DNA of 64,000 bases, from positions 124,001 to 188,000 of the forward strand of contig JAOPKD010000001.1 of NCBI GenBank assembly GCA_025517565.1. Reading direction: 5' to 3'. The notes beneath the pieces are model-generated. The model did not search any database. It saw nothing but the letters and a program-made list of their open reading frames with translations, and was not told the origin of the DNA. This stretch comes from Halapricum hydrolyticum. Its GTDB lineage: Archaea; Halobacteriota; Halobacteria; Halobacteriales; Haloarculaceae. Positions 1-9,172 of this stretch are shown here, piece after piece. Numbering within the stretch: the stretch's first letter is position 1; each line of letters opens with the position of its first letter. The translations under genes and the position numbers were made by a program.

Positions 1-573
1 CAGTACGGCGTGATCGACGTCGAGGGTGACCGCGTCGTCTCGTTCGAGGAGAAGCCCGACGATCCGCCGAGCACACTCGTTTCGATCGCTTGCTACGCGT
101 TCCCCGCCAAGACGCTCGGACTGTTCGACACCTACCTCTCCGGAGAGAACAATCCAGACGAACCCGGGTGGTTCATCCAGTGGCTGCTCGACCGTGATCC
201 CGTCTACGCTTACTCCTTCGAGGGCGCCTGGTTCGATATCGGCACGCCGGACGCGTATCTCGACGCCGTCGAGTGGTATCTCGACGGCGGCACGCTCGTT
301 CATCCCGACGCAACCGTCGAGAATTCCGACCTCGGACAGAACGTGCACATCATGGAAGGCGCGGAGGTGATCGACTCCTCGCTCGAACGGGCAGTCGTCT
401 TCCCGAACGCGCGGGTCAAGGACTGTCGGATCTACTCTTCGATCGTCGACGAGAACACCGAACTTGAAGAAGTCAACCTCTCGGAGGCACAGATCGGCGC
501 GCACACCTCTCTCGCACAGTCCCAGTCGCCGCCGGCCGAGTGGGTGTGGGAACAGAACCGGGATTCGGAGTGA
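1..573 (+). CDS. Sugar nucleotidyltransferase, C-terminal part (5' end outside window)
   Basis: The reading frame is open from the first base, so the gene is cut by the window edge and only about 190 codons are seen. The start of the visible part (YGVIDVEGD, then FEEKP) is the substrate-binding region of glucose-1-phosphate thymidylyl/uridylyltransferases, where a nucleotide sugar is made from NTP and sugar-1-phosphate. WFDIGTPDAYLDA is the usual end of the catalytic domain. The last 90 residues form hexapeptide-like left-handed beta-helix turns (VHPDATVENSDLG, VFPNARVKDCRI). It probably supplies activated sugar for glycosylation, in keeping with a nearby glycosyltransferase. The exact sugar cannot be read from this part. 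Confidence 0.85.
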   Translation, partial: QYGVIDVEGDRVVSFEEKPDDPPSTLVSIACYAFPAKTLGLFDTYLSGENNPDEPGWFIQWLLDRDPVYAYSFEGAWFDIGTPDAYLDAVEWYLDGGTLVHPDATVENSDLGQNVHIMEGAEVIDSSLERAVVFPNARVKDCRIYSSIVDENTELEEVNLSEAQIGAHTSLAQSQSPPAEWVWEQNRDSE

Positions 574-579
574 CGACCG

Positions 580-966
580 ATGACTGACTCCACAGACGAC
601 GATCCCACGATGGCCTTCGACGTCGAGGTCAGGGCCGACCGAACGATCCTGACGATCGAAGGGGTACGCGACGCCGCCGTCATCGTTCGGTCCGAAGAGG
701 GCGAGCGGATCTATCTCCCGCCCGAGGACTTCGACGCCGAACCGGGCGTGACCAGCCCCTACAGCACGAGTCCCTACAGCACGGCAACTACAAGTGACGA
801 CGACGGCGAGAAAGAAAGCGGATCCGACGACAGCAGGCAGTCGCCGTACACCAAAGCCAGCGACGACACCGTCTCGGACGGAGTCACGTACGGCCGCTCT
901 GTCACGCCCCAGGGGATCCGAATCGTCCATTCCGAACCTGCGACGGACGTCCGGGTCGTCCGCTAG
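580..966 (+). CDS. Conserved haloarchaeal protein of unknown function
   Basis: A 128-residue acidic protein starting 7 bases after the nucleotidyltransferase stop, so probably co-transcribed. The first 50 residues (TILTIEGVRDAAVIVRS, then ERIYLPPE) look like a compact beta-rich domain. This is followed by a low-complexity acidic linker with a repeated SPYST element and a short C-terminal beta segment. There is no signal peptide or membrane segment. It resembles haloarchaeal proteins known only as domains of unknown function; I assign no role. Confidence 0.7.
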   Translation: MTDSTDDDPTMAFDVEVRADRTILTIEGVRDAAVIVRSEEGERIYLPPEDFDAEPGVTSPYSTSPYSTATTSDDDGEKESGSDDSRQSPYTKASDDTVSDGVTYGRSVTPQGIRIVHSEPATDVRVVR

Positions 967-983
967 AGCGCGATCGGTGGCTG

Positions 984-2039
984 TTAATCGCCGTCGAGGA
1001 TCCCGCGGTAGAACTCCTCGTGATCGTCGGCGACGTCTTCCCAGGTCCGCTTCTCGTACTCGATCGGTGCATCCATCGCGAGTCCGCGCTGGATGCCGCC
1101 CGCGACCGCTCGCGAGTCGGGCGTCACCTGCACGAGCACGTCGTCGGGCAGGATCTCGGCCGCACCGCAATCGGTCGTGACGACGCGTGTATTCACCGAC
1201 AGCGCCTCGACGATCGTGATCCCGAACGGCTCCGCCCGCGACGGGGAGACGAACAGGTCCGCGCTGGCGTAGTAGTCGGCCAGTTCTTCTTCGGGGACGT
1301 ACCCGACGAACTCGATCTGGTCTTCGATGTCGAGCGCGTCGGCAAAGCGCTTGAGCTGGTCGGTCAGGTGTCCGGTTCCGCCGACGACGAGCGTGACGTC
1401 CTCGCGGCTGATCCGCTCGACAGCGGCGAGCAGGTACGACAGTCCCTTCTGGTGGGTGTGCCGGCCGACGAAAAACAGCATTTCGCCGTCGATTCCCAGC
1501 TCGGCTTTGACGTCCCGACCGGTCGGCGTCACCGACGGGAACCCGTTGTGGATGACGTGCGCGTCACCGTCGTAGTGATCCGCGATTCGCCCGCGGGTGA
1601 CGTTGCTCACGGTGATCAAATGATCGGCTTCCTCGACGATCCGCCGTTCGGCGTCGAGTTCCTGACGCGGCGGGTCGAGGTTGCGCTCGACCGACAGCGA
1701 GTGAAACGTCGTTATCCAGGGAATATCGTGCGTTTCCCTGGCCGTCGCACCGGGCCGGTAGCCGAACCAGTCGTTGGTGTGAACGGCGTCGGCCTCGGCG
1801 GCCAATCGAACGAACTCGTCTTCCATCCGGTTGACCCGGGTGATGAGGTCACCCGTCCCCGTTTCGATACCGTGGATGTTCTCGCGGTCGCCGGGGTCGA
1901 ACTCCGCGGGCAGCGCCAGTTGCATGTCGATGGTCCCGCGGCGCTCGAAGACCTCGAACAACTCTGCGATTGCGGTGTCCAGCCCGCCGGTGATCTTCGG
2001 CGGGAATCCCCAGCCAAGGTGCAGGACAGTCGGTTCCAT
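984..2039 (-). CDS. Family 4 glycosyltransferase (GT-B fold)
   Basis: A 351-residue GT-B glycosyltransferase that transfers a sugar from a nucleotide donor to an unknown acceptor. The N-terminal domain begins VLHLGWGFPPKITGGL, with the glycine-rich acceptor loop. The C-terminal domain begins LFFVGRHTHQKGLSYLL and carries the donor-binding segment ending EPFGITIVE, the EX7E motif of GT4 enzymes. I start at the ATG at 2039, because the 64 residues upstream in the same frame are basic, Pro-rich and unlike the family. The neighbouring sugar nucleotidyltransferase, on the other strand, suggests a shared surface-glycan or N-glycan role. The substrate is unknown. Confidence 0.85.
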   Translation of the reverse strand: MEPTVLHLGWGFPPKITGGLDTAIAELFEVFERRGTIDMQLALPAEFDPGDRENIHGIETGTGDLITRVNRMEDEFVRLAAEADAVHTNDWFGYRPGATARETHDIPWITTFHSLSVERNLDPPRQELDAERRIVEEADHLITVSNVTRGRIADHYDGDAHVIHNGFPSVTPTGRDVKAELGIDGEMLFFVGRHTHQKGLSYLLAAVERISREDVTLVVGGTGHLTDQLKRFADALDIEDQIEFVGYVPEEELADYYASADLFVSPSRAEPFGITIVEALSVNTRVVTTDCGAAEILPDDVLVQVTPDSRAVAGGIQRGLAMDAPIEYEKRTWEDVADDHEEFYRGILDGD

Positions 2040-2246
2040 GCTATCGTCACCGCCCCACCACAGTGGGTGTCGTGTACATACTACCAAGACGAAGGGGGCG
2101 CGGTTAAGACTGACGGCAGGCGCAACGATCGCCCCGAGAACAGCGGACACGACCCGAGAACCAGGCGCTACTGCGGCTGTACCTTCTGGCAGATATTCGG
2201 GAAGACGAATTCGTGGTCTGGTCGGCGACAACAGTTGGCCGTCGCG

Positions 2247-3308
2247 TTACTCCTCGAGCAGCACGTCGACGTCGGCGTGGTCCTCGAGCAGTTGCTCCAT
2301 CCGTTCGACGGTCTTCGGGTCGCGGGTGGGGCCGCTCTGGAGGACGTCTTCGGCACGGTCGATCGCCATGCGGGTGTCAGACTGCAACAGCAGCACGGGG
2401 ACGCCGCGCTTTTCGGCCTCTCCGAGGACCGCACCGGTCGGGCGGAAGCCACCACCGAGGATGATACACTTGATGCCGGAGGCCTGCAACGCCGCAGTGA
2501 CGATCTCCGAACGATCGCCGCCGGTGATCATCGCGGCGTTCTGGGTGCGCCGGAACTGGGTGAGTGCGCCCTCCGCGGACATCGCACCGACGGTGATCCG
2601 CTCGATGAACACGTCCGTCGAGACGTCGGTCGTCAGCACCTCGGCACCGAGACGCTCGGCGAGATCGCCGACGGTCATCCCTGCCAGTTCCTGGACGCGG
2701 GGCATCACGCCCAGCACGTTGATCCCGCGGTTCTCCAGGAACGGGACGACGTCGGTCGTCAGCTGGTCGAGTTTGCTGTTCGGGACGGCGTTGAACAGCA
2801 CGCCGGCGAAGTCCTCGCCGATCTGCTCGGCGGCCGCGAGGATGTCGTCGACGTCACCGGCCTCGTCGTACCGCGACAGCAGGACGACGTTGGCGTCGAT
2901 CATCTCAGCGATCTCGGGGTCAGTGAGATCGACGATCCCACCCGTTGAGAGTCGATCCGTTCCCTCGACGACCATCAAATCGCGCTCCGCTGCCTGCTTC
3001 TCGTAGTTCTCGAGGATCCGCTCGCGAAGCTCATCGGGCTGCTCGCGACCGCGGATGGCCTCCTCGATGAACGTCGGCGTGTAGACGATGGGTTCGAGTT
3101 CGTGCATCTCGGCGTCGAGCTCCAGCAGTTCCCGCGCGAGCATCGGGTCCTCGTCGCGGGTCTTGCCGGTCGCGCTCTGCAGGCGCGTGCCCTTGGGCTT
3201 CATGTAGCCGACGCTGTGGCCTGCTGCCTTGGCTAGCTGCGCGATTCCGAGACTGACAGCCGTCTTGCCGGTCGCCGCTTCGGTCGAGGTAACAAGTATT
3301 GGGTCCAT
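2247..3308 (-). CDS. Phosphotransacetylase-like P-loop protein (BioD-like domain plus DRTGG domain)
   Basis: A 353-residue protein 24 bases downstream of the ADP-forming acetate-CoA ligase gene and in the same direction. The N-terminal BioD-like P-loop domain opens with LVTSTEAATGKTAV (Walker A). The middle part carries a DRTGG-type domain (about residues 210-320, including AAMITGGDRSEIV). This is the arrangement of the regulatory N-terminal half of large phosphotransacetylases, and the catalytic acetyltransferase half is absent. Haloarchaea commonly place such a protein next to the acetate-CoA ligase, which suggests nucleotide-dependent regulation of acetate/acetyl-CoA exchange. That role is inference. 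Confidence 0.8.
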   Translation of the reverse strand: MDPILVTSTEAATGKTAVSLGIAQLAKAAGHSVGYMKPKGTRLQSATGKTRDEDPMLARELLELDAEMHELEPIVYTPTFIEEAIRGREQPDELRERILENYEKQAAERDLMVVEGTDRLSTGGIVDLTDPEIAEMIDANVVLLSRYDEAGDVDDILAAAEQIGEDFAGVLFNAVPNSKLDQLTTDVVPFLENRGINVLGVMPRVQELAGMTVGDLAERLGAEVLTTDVSTDVFIERITVGAMSAEGALTQFRRTQNAAMITGGDRSEIVTAALQASGIKCIILGGGFRPTGAVLGEAEKRGVPVLLLQSDTRMAIDRAEDVLQSGPTRDPKTVERMEQLLEDHADVDVLLEE

Positions 3309-3332
3309 AGTGTAATTCCTGTGTGGGAATCG

Positions 3333-5426
3333 TTATAGTTCTTCGTGGTCGATCGTCGCTCGGATGTCGACGGCTTCGACGCCGTCGGGCGTTGCAACCA
3401 GGGGGTTGATGTCCAGTTCCAGAATCTGTGGGAAGTCTGTCACGAGCTGCGAGATCCGCTGGATCGTCTCGATGACGCTCGCCTCGTCGACGGGATCGCG
3501 ACCGCGAGCCCCGCGGAGCAGGGGTGCCGAGTCGATCTCGTCGATCATCTCGCTGGCCTCGCCTTCGCTGACGGGAGCGACCCGGAACGTCGCGTCTTCC
3601 AGGACTTCGACGAAGATCCCGCCGAGTCCGAACATGACCAGCGGCCCGAACTGGGGGTCGCGATTCATGCCGACGATCGTCTCCGTCCCGGCGTCGAGAT
3701 CCGCCATTTCCTGGACCTGCACGCCCAGGATGTTGGCGTCAGGCTGGTAGTTGCGTGCCCGGCTGATGATGTTGTCGTACGTCGAGGCGACCTCGTCGGC
3801 AGGGACGTTGACCTCGACGCCACCGATGTCGGACTTGTGGAGGATGTCCGGGCTGACGATCTTCATCACGACGTTGCCCTCGATCTCCTTGGCGGCCTTG
3901 ACAGCGGCCTCCTTGTCCGAGACGATCGTTCCCTCGGGCGTGGGGATCCCGTACGCTTCGAGCAGGTCCATCGCCTCGATGCCGAGCTTGTTCGTCTCGC
4001 GCTCTTTGGTCCGTTCGAGGATCTCGCGGGCGCGCTCGCGGTCGACGTCGAAATCGGTCGCCACGTCGTAGTCGGTCGATTTGATCTCGCTGTACTGGCG
4101 CAGCGCGTCGAGGCTCTTGACGCCGCGGGCGGGGTCAAAGTACGTCGGGACGCCGACCTCGTCGATGATGTCCTTTGCGTTGCGCGCGGTTTCGCCACCC
4201 ATCAGACTGGCGGCGATCGGAGCGCCGTACTCCTGCTGTTTCTCGGCGATGACCTCCGCGAGATCGCGGAAGTCGATCGACTGGGGCGAGGCAACGACGA
4301 TCGCCGATCCCACGTTCGGATCGTCCAACACGATGTCGAGTGCCTGCTCGTACCGGTCGGCCGGCGCGTCACCGAGCACGTCGACCGGGTTGAAGATGTT
4401 GGCTTCCTCGGGCATCGACTCCTCGAGTGCTTCGAGCGTCTCGTCGGTGAACGACGCCATCTGGAGGTCCGAATCGCCCACTGCGTCGGTCGACATCACG
4501 CCCGGACCGCCGGCGTTGGTCACGATCGCGATTTCGTCGTTCTCGGGCAGGGGCTGCCCCTCCAGGATCGAGGCGTAGTCGAACAGTTCCTGAACACTCT
4601 CGGCGCGGATCACGCCCGCCTGCTTGAGGCCCGCCTCGTAGGCGCGCTCGCTGCCGGCGATCGCTCCAGTGTGAGAGGAGGCGGCCGAGGCACCGGCTTC
4701 GGTCCGACCGGATTTGACTGCCACGATCGGCGTGTCCTGGGTCACCTCGCGAGCGGCGTCGATGAACTCTCGGCCGTTCTCGATGTCCTCCAGATAGCCG
4801 AGGATGACGTCGGTGCTGGGATCGTCTCCCCAGTATTCGATGAAGTCGACCTCGTCGAGGACGGCCTTGTTGCCCAGCGAGACGACGTCGTTGAACCCGA
4901 TGTTGTGATCGCTGGACCAGTCGAGAACGGCAGAGATGAACGCGCCCGACTGGCTCATGAAGGAGATCGAGCCCTCTAGCGCGGACTTGGTGGTGAACGT
5001 GGCGTTCATGCCGATCGACGTCGAGATGACGCCGAGGCAGTTCGGACCGACGAGGTTCATGTCGTATTCCTCGGCGATCTCCTGCATCTCCTGCTCCCGG
5101 GCCGCTCCTTCGCTCCCGGACTCGCCGAACCCGGCCGTGATCACGGCCAGGTCCTTGACGCCGGACTCGCCTGCCTCTCGCAACACAGTATTGACGATCT
5201 GTGGCGGCACGACGACGACGGCGAAGTCGACACCTTCGACGTCAGCGATACTGTCGTAACTTTCGAGCCCGAACACTTCGTCGGCGTTCGGGTTGATCGG
5301 CACGACATCGCCCTCGTACCCGTCGAGGAGGTTCTCCATGACGGAGCGCCCGACGGCCCCTTCACTCTCCGTCGCACCGATTACGGCCACACGTTTCGGT
5401 GAGAACAATGTTTCTAGCTTGCCCAT
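3333..5426 (-). CDS. acd: Acetate--CoA ligase (ADP-forming), fused alpha-beta subunits
   Basis: A 697-residue fused ADP-forming acyl-CoA synthetase, which makes acetate and ATP from acetyl-CoA, ADP and Pi, the main acetate-producing route in archaea. The order is a CoA-binding Rossmann domain (RVAVIGATESEGAVG), succinyl-CoA-ligase-like domains with the phosphohistidine loop SSHTGAIAGSERAYEAG, and a C-terminal ATP-grasp domain (KIVSPDILHKSDIGGVEV). The length is typical of haloarchaeal single-chain enzymes. A likely TATA box (AAGTATTT on the minus strand, about 5457-5464) lies about 30 bases before the start, consistent with a leaderless transcript. It forms an operon with the P-loop protein downstream. 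Confidence 0.92.
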   Translation of the reverse strand: MGKLETLFSPKRVAVIGATESEGAVGRSVMENLLDGYEGDVVPINPNADEVFGLESYDSIADVEGVDFAVVVVPPQIVNTVLREAGESGVKDLAVITAGFGESGSEGAAREQEMQEIAEEYDMNLVGPNCLGVISTSIGMNATFTTKSALEGSISFMSQSGAFISAVLDWSSDHNIGFNDVVSLGNKAVLDEVDFIEYWGDDPSTDVILGYLEDIENGREFIDAAREVTQDTPIVAVKSGRTEAGASAASSHTGAIAGSERAYEAGLKQAGVIRAESVQELFDYASILEGQPLPENDEIAIVTNAGGPGVMSTDAVGDSDLQMASFTDETLEALEESMPEEANIFNPVDVLGDAPADRYEQALDIVLDDPNVGSAIVVASPQSIDFRDLAEVIAEKQQEYGAPIAASLMGGETARNAKDIIDEVGVPTYFDPARGVKSLDALRQYSEIKSTDYDVATDFDVDRERAREILERTKERETNKLGIEAMDLLEAYGIPTPEGTIVSDKEAAVKAAKEIEGNVVMKIVSPDILHKSDIGGVEVNVPADEVASTYDNIISRARNYQPDANILGVQVQEMADLDAGTETIVGMNRDPQFGPLVMFGLGGIFVEVLEDATFRVAPVSEGEASEMIDEIDSAPLLRGARGRDPVDEASVIETIQRISQLVTDFPQILELDINPLVATPDGVEAVDIRATIDHEEL

Positions 5427-5731
5427 CGTATCATCGAGAGTTGGCAGTGGCCCCGGAAATACTTACCTCATTGGCGCCGACACTGTCACTGTTCGACAAA
5501 CAAATATCAATCAGCTTACCACACTTCTGTCGGCCGATTTCGGCTGCTCCGGGTCTGGTTCGCGACCATTCCACATAGTCTCGTGTGACATTGTCCCATA
5601 TTTGACTGGCAACCATATGTCAATTTAAGTATAGGTATGATCACAGGAAGGAGAATTGCAGGCTGAGATATCATGAACGAACGTCAGACGACGCCGCAAC
5701 CCTTTTTTCTCTCGGCTGAGTTGGTACGATA

Positions 5732-6541
5732 ATGACTGCTGTCGGAAACTTCCTCGAGGAGTTCGCGGACGATATCGGAGGCGTTTGTTTGTTCTCGCCG
5801 AGTTCGTCGATGTACAACACGTTCGCCGAAGCGGACGCGCCGGTCGTGGTGATCGGGACCGAAAACGAGGTCGACGCCGACGTGTTCGTCGAGTTACCAC
5901 TCGAGTTTCGCGACCCGACTGAACGGATCCGTTTCGGGGTCGAAGGGGCGCTCGGACAGGACGCTATCGAAGAGGAGATGACGCTTCTGTGTATCCTGGG
6001 GAGTTTCAGCGACGACGCGGATACCGTGATGCGCGTCCGCGCAGGCGCGTTCGCCGATTCGGGCGTCTACGACCTGTTCATGGACTCGCGGCCCGACCCG
6101 TCGGTCGTGCGTGACGTGCTCGAAGTGGCGGTCGAGCTCGGGAAGAAAGGGCAGAAGGGCAAGCCCGTCGGCGCGCTGTTCGTCGTCGGCGACGCCGGGA
6201 AGGTGATGAACAAGTCCCGGCCGCTCAGCTACAACCCCTTCGAGAAGTCTCACGTCCACGTCGGCGACCCGATCGTCAACGTCATGCTCAAGGAGTTCTC
6301 CCGGCTAGACGGTGCGTTCGTCATCTCCGACTCGGGGAAGATCGTCTCCGCGTATCGCTATCTCGAACCGTCTGCTGAGGGCGTGGACATCCCGAAAGGA
6401 CTTGGCGCACGGCATATGGCAGCCGGGGCGATCACCCGCGACACGAACGCCATCGCGCTCGTTCTCAGCGAGAGCGACGGGCTCGTTCGGGCGTTCAAAA
6501 GTGGCGAGTTGATCCTGGAACTCGATCCGGAGGACTACTGA
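5732..6541 (+). CDS. dacZ: Diadenylate cyclase DacZ (c-di-AMP synthase)
   Basis: A 269-residue archaeal diadenylate cyclase that makes c-di-AMP from two ATP. The DisA_N catalytic domain is at the C-terminal end, with the DGA motif (DGAFVISDSGKI) and RHMAA, the archaeal form of the RHRAA loop. The N-terminal half is the DacZ-specific alpha/beta domain. The stop codon overlaps the start of the following MscS-type channel gene (TGATG), so the two are translated together. c-di-AMP controls osmotic balance in many organisms, and pairing with a mechanosensitive channel fits that role; in Haloferax volcanii c-di-AMP level must be tightly controlled. Confidence 0.93.
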   Translation: MTAVGNFLEEFADDIGGVCLFSPSSSMYNTFAEADAPVVVIGTENEVDADVFVELPLEFRDPTERIRFGVEGALGQDAIEEEMTLLCILGSFSDDADTVMRVRAGAFADSGVYDLFMDSRPDPSVVRDVLEVAVELGKKGQKGKPVGALFVVGDAGKVMNKSRPLSYNPFEKSHVHVGDPIVNVMLKEFSRLDGAFVISDSGKIVSAYRYLEPSAEGVDIPKGLGARHMAAGAITRDTNAIALVLSESDGLVRAFKSGELILELDPEDY

Positions 6542-7338
6542 TGGTACTCGAGCAGTTTGATCTCCCGACGCTGATCAGATCACTGTTTTCCGAGCGAGGT
6601 GCGGTCGCGGTGGCCGTGCTGGTGCTCGTTATCGGGGCGATTGCCGGGTATCTCGTCTGGCGCGGGACGAAGCGGTTCCTCTGTCGACAGGGCATCGACG
6701 ACGCCGTCGAGGGCACGCTGTTCGAACACACCGCCAACAACGTCGGACTCTCGACGGTCGGAATCCTCTCGCAACTGGCGGCGCTTGCGGTGTATCTCCT
6801 GAGCGTGATCGTCGCGCTGAACATCGCGCGACTCGTCGACACCGAGTTCTTCTGGATCAGGTTCACGACGCTGCTCCCCCGGCTGTTCGTCGCCGCGCTG
6901 GCGGTCATTCTCGGGCTCGTGGTCGGCGACAAGGCCAAACTCGTCGTCAGCGACCGCCTCAAGAGCGTCAAACTCCCTGAAGTATCGATCATTCCGGAGA
7001 TTGTCAAGTACAGTATCTTTTACATCGCCGCGCTCATCGCGCTCGGGCAACTGGGCGTGACGACGGCGGCACTGCTCGTGTTGCTCGCGGTCTATACGTT
7101 CGGGCTGGTCTTTCTCGGTGGGCTCGCGTTCAAAGACCTGCTCGCCGCCGGTGCTGCCGGCATCTACCTGTTGCTCTCTCAGCCGTACGGGATCGGCGAC
7201 GAGGTCGAGATCGACGGCACGCGCGGGATCGTCCAGGAGATCAACGTCTTTGTCACCCACGTTGAGAGCGACGATGTCGAGCACATCATTCCGAACCAGC
7301 GGGTGCTCAAGCGCGGGATCGTCCGCATCCGCGAGTGA
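6541..7338 (+). CDS. MscS-family mechanosensitive channel protein
   Basis: A 265-residue membrane protein with five or so transmembrane segments. The first is VAVAVLVLVIGAIAGYLVW near residues 20-40, and there are others around 75-95, 105-125, 155-175 and 180-210. A short MscS beta domain follows (YGIGDEVEIDGTRGIVQEI, then HIIPNQRVLKRG). The TM plus beta-domain order is typical of MscS-like osmotic valves, although the cytoplasmic alpha/beta cage is missing, so it is a short member. Start and previous stop overlap (TGATG), which indicates an operon with dacZ and suggests c-di-AMP-linked turgor control. Confidence 0.85.
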   Translation: MVLEQFDLPTLIRSLFSERGAVAVAVLVLVIGAIAGYLVWRGTKRFLCRQGIDDAVEGTLFEHTANNVGLSTVGILSQLAALAVYLLSVIVALNIARLVDTEFFWIRFTTLLPRLFVAALAVILGLVVGDKAKLVVSDRLKSVKLPEVSIIPEIVKYSIFYIAALIALGQLGVTTAALLVLLAVYTFGLVFLGGLAFKDLLAAGAAGIYLLLSQPYGIGDEVEIDGTRGIVQEINVFVTHVESDDVEHIIPNQRVLKRGIVRIRE

Positions 7339-7409
7339 GCGGTTCGGCACGTCAAAAATCGAGACGTAGTTGAACGCCGATCAGCACCGGTGCGTGGCCC
7401 GACGGCTGA

Positions 7410-8408
7410 TCAGCGCTTGAGCGCGGGCGTGTCGGCCTCGGCAGCGAGCAACTCCTTGAGTTCGTCGTCGACGGTCGCCACCGTGATCGAGGCGCCCATC
7501 ATGTCCAGCGAGGTCATGTAGTCGCCGACCATCGCGTCCCAGACCTCCAGGTCGTGCTCGTCCATCAACGCCTGGACTTTGCGGTTGAGGACGAACAGTT
7601 CCATCAGCGGCGTGCCGCCCATGCCGTTGACGATCGTGACGACTTCCTGACCTGCGTCGGGGTCGAGGTCCTCGATCACCTGGCCGGTCAGCTCCTCGGC
7701 GATCTCGTCGGCAGGCATGATGTCGACCCGTTCGGTTCCGGGTTCGCCGTGGATCCCGATCCCGAGCTCGATCTCGTCGTCACCCAGATCGAAAGTCGGT
7801 TCGCCCTTCTCGGGGGTGACACAGGAGGTCAGGGCCGTCCCCATCGTTCGGACGTTGTCGATCATCTTCTCGGCGAGCCGCGCCACTTCCTCAAGGTCGT
7901 CACCGCGGTTGGCGGCGGCACCGGCGACCTTGTGGACGAGGATCGTCCCGGCGACGCCCCGACGGCCGGAGGTGTACAGCGAGTCCTCGACGGCGACATC
8001 GTCGTTGACGACGACCTGTTCGACGTCCTCGACGCCTTCCATCTCGGCCATCTCGGCGGCCGTCTCGAAGTTCATCACGTCGCCCTCGTAGTTTTTCACC
8101 ACGCAGAGGACGCCTTCACCCGAATCAGTCGCCTGGATCATCTCGCTCAACTCGTCGGCGGTCGGTGAGGTGAATACCTCGCCCGCGGCCGCGCCGTCGA
8201 GCATGCCGTCGCCGATGTAACCCGCGTGTGTCGGCTCGTGGCCCGATCCTCCGCCGCTGACGATCGCGACCTTTCCATCGACCGGGGCGTCTTCCCGTAC
8301 CATCACGTTCGTCCCGTCGAGTCGGCGCAGTCGGTCTGGATACGCTACCTCCATTCCATCGAGCATCTCGTCTACGACGTCTTCCGGATCGTTGATCAGT
8401 TTCTTCAT
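7410..8408 (-). CDS. dhaK: Dihydroxyacetone kinase subunit DhaK
   Basis: A 332-residue DhaK, the dihydroxyacetone-binding subunit. The substrate pocket is visible: GGGSGHEPTHAGYIGDGMLD near residues 50-70, and GIHGEPGTERVDI with the histidine that binds substrate covalently as a hemiaminal. In haloarchaea dhaK normally precedes dhaL (nucleotide-binding) and a PTS-type dhaM. Here the gene ends 72 bases from the convergent channel gene, and no dhaL or dhaM follows, so the partners must be elsewhere or absent. A TATATA-centred palindrome (CCCTTATATAGGG, about 8487-8500) lies upstream, though some 80 bases from the start. Confidence 0.92.
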   Translation of the reverse strand: MKKLINDPEDVVDEMLDGMEVAYPDRLRRLDGTNVMVREDAPVDGKVAIVSGGGSGHEPTHAGYIGDGMLDGAAAGEVFTSPTADELSEMIQATDSGEGVLCVVKNYEGDVMNFETAAEMAEMEGVEDVEQVVVNDDVAVEDSLYTSGRRGVAGTILVHKVAGAAANRGDDLEEVARLAEKMIDNVRTMGTALTSCVTPEKGEPTFDLGDDEIELGIGIHGEPGTERVDIMPADEIAEELTGQVIEDLDPDAGQEVVTIVNGMGGTPLMELFVLNRKVQALMDEHDLEVWDAMVGDYMTSLDMMGASITVATVDDELKELLAAEADTPALKR

Positions 8409-8635
8409 GGTTCATTGTGATTGTCTACGCGTATCGTGAAATAGTTTTCTTTACTGTGGGTGTTAACACCGGTCGTAAATTTCCGGACCCTTATATAGGG
8501 CCGATAATGTGATGCTTTCCCGCTCGTTCGGTCCAAGGGGTCGCTTTGTTCACTCTCGCCCCTCTCATACTGCCAGCCACAGCATTTCGGAACCGTTCGG
8601 CACCCCGTTGTGCCGAATGTCTTTACAGGGGGCTA

Positions 8636-8941
8636 TCAGGCCTCGACTTCGAGTTCGTCGTCGGTCTCGTCGATCTCGATCGACGCTGCCGGTTCGTCGT
8701 CGCCGAACAGGCGACGAGCAATCGCCGTCGCGACGACCGAGACGATCAGACTCGCTGCGACGAGTCGTCGGATGTTCGGACCCTCATCAGACGTTTCGGG
8801 CTCTGTGATTTCGGTTTCGTGTGTTTCGATCTCGGGCCGGGGTGTCTCGATATCCGCCATGTCGGCCGCCTCTAGCGCCTCGTTCGTCCCGAACTGGGCG
8901 TCGTCCAAGTGCACCTCGAAGAGGGTCAGTTTCTGAACCAT
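8636..8941 (-). CDS. Small acidic one-TM protein of unknown function
   Basis: A 101-residue protein with an acidic N-terminal half, one hydrophobic segment (RRLVAASLIVSVVATAIARR, about residues 58-77) and an acidic tail (DETDDELEVEA). The positive residues on both sides of the segment make a membrane anchor plausible. It stands alone, facing dhaK with a 227-base gap. I recognise no family. Confidence 0.65.
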   Translation of the reverse strand: MVQKLTLFEVHLDDAQFGTNEALEAADMADIETPRPEIETHETEITEPETSDEGPNIRRLVAASLIVSVVATAIARRLFGDDEPAASIEIDETDDELEVEA

Positions 8942-9172
8942 GGGAAGACTACGCTCGATGTCGTCTTATAGCTGCTGTGGCACATGCGGTCACAGGGACG
9001 GTACCGCCGGTCAAGGGAGACTCTGACCCCCGCTGGCGGTGGAACCCGCTCCCGGCGGCGACATCGGTGGTAGTCCACGATACCTCCGATCACTGCCGAA
9101 AGCGCGTCTGACGGGCGTCTGACCGGTGTGGAAGATTTAACATCCGGTAGGATCAATATTCGCCCAGCAGGT

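Noticed and set aside
1020..2948. A 642-codon plus-strand frame across the glycosyltransferase and P-loop genes
   Set aside because: It crosses two well-supported minus-strand genes and the gap between them, and shows no domain.
5431..5631. Small frames in the gap between the acetate-CoA ligase gene and dacZ
   Set aside because: Composition is not haloarchaeal, and the region is better explained as the two divergent promoters.
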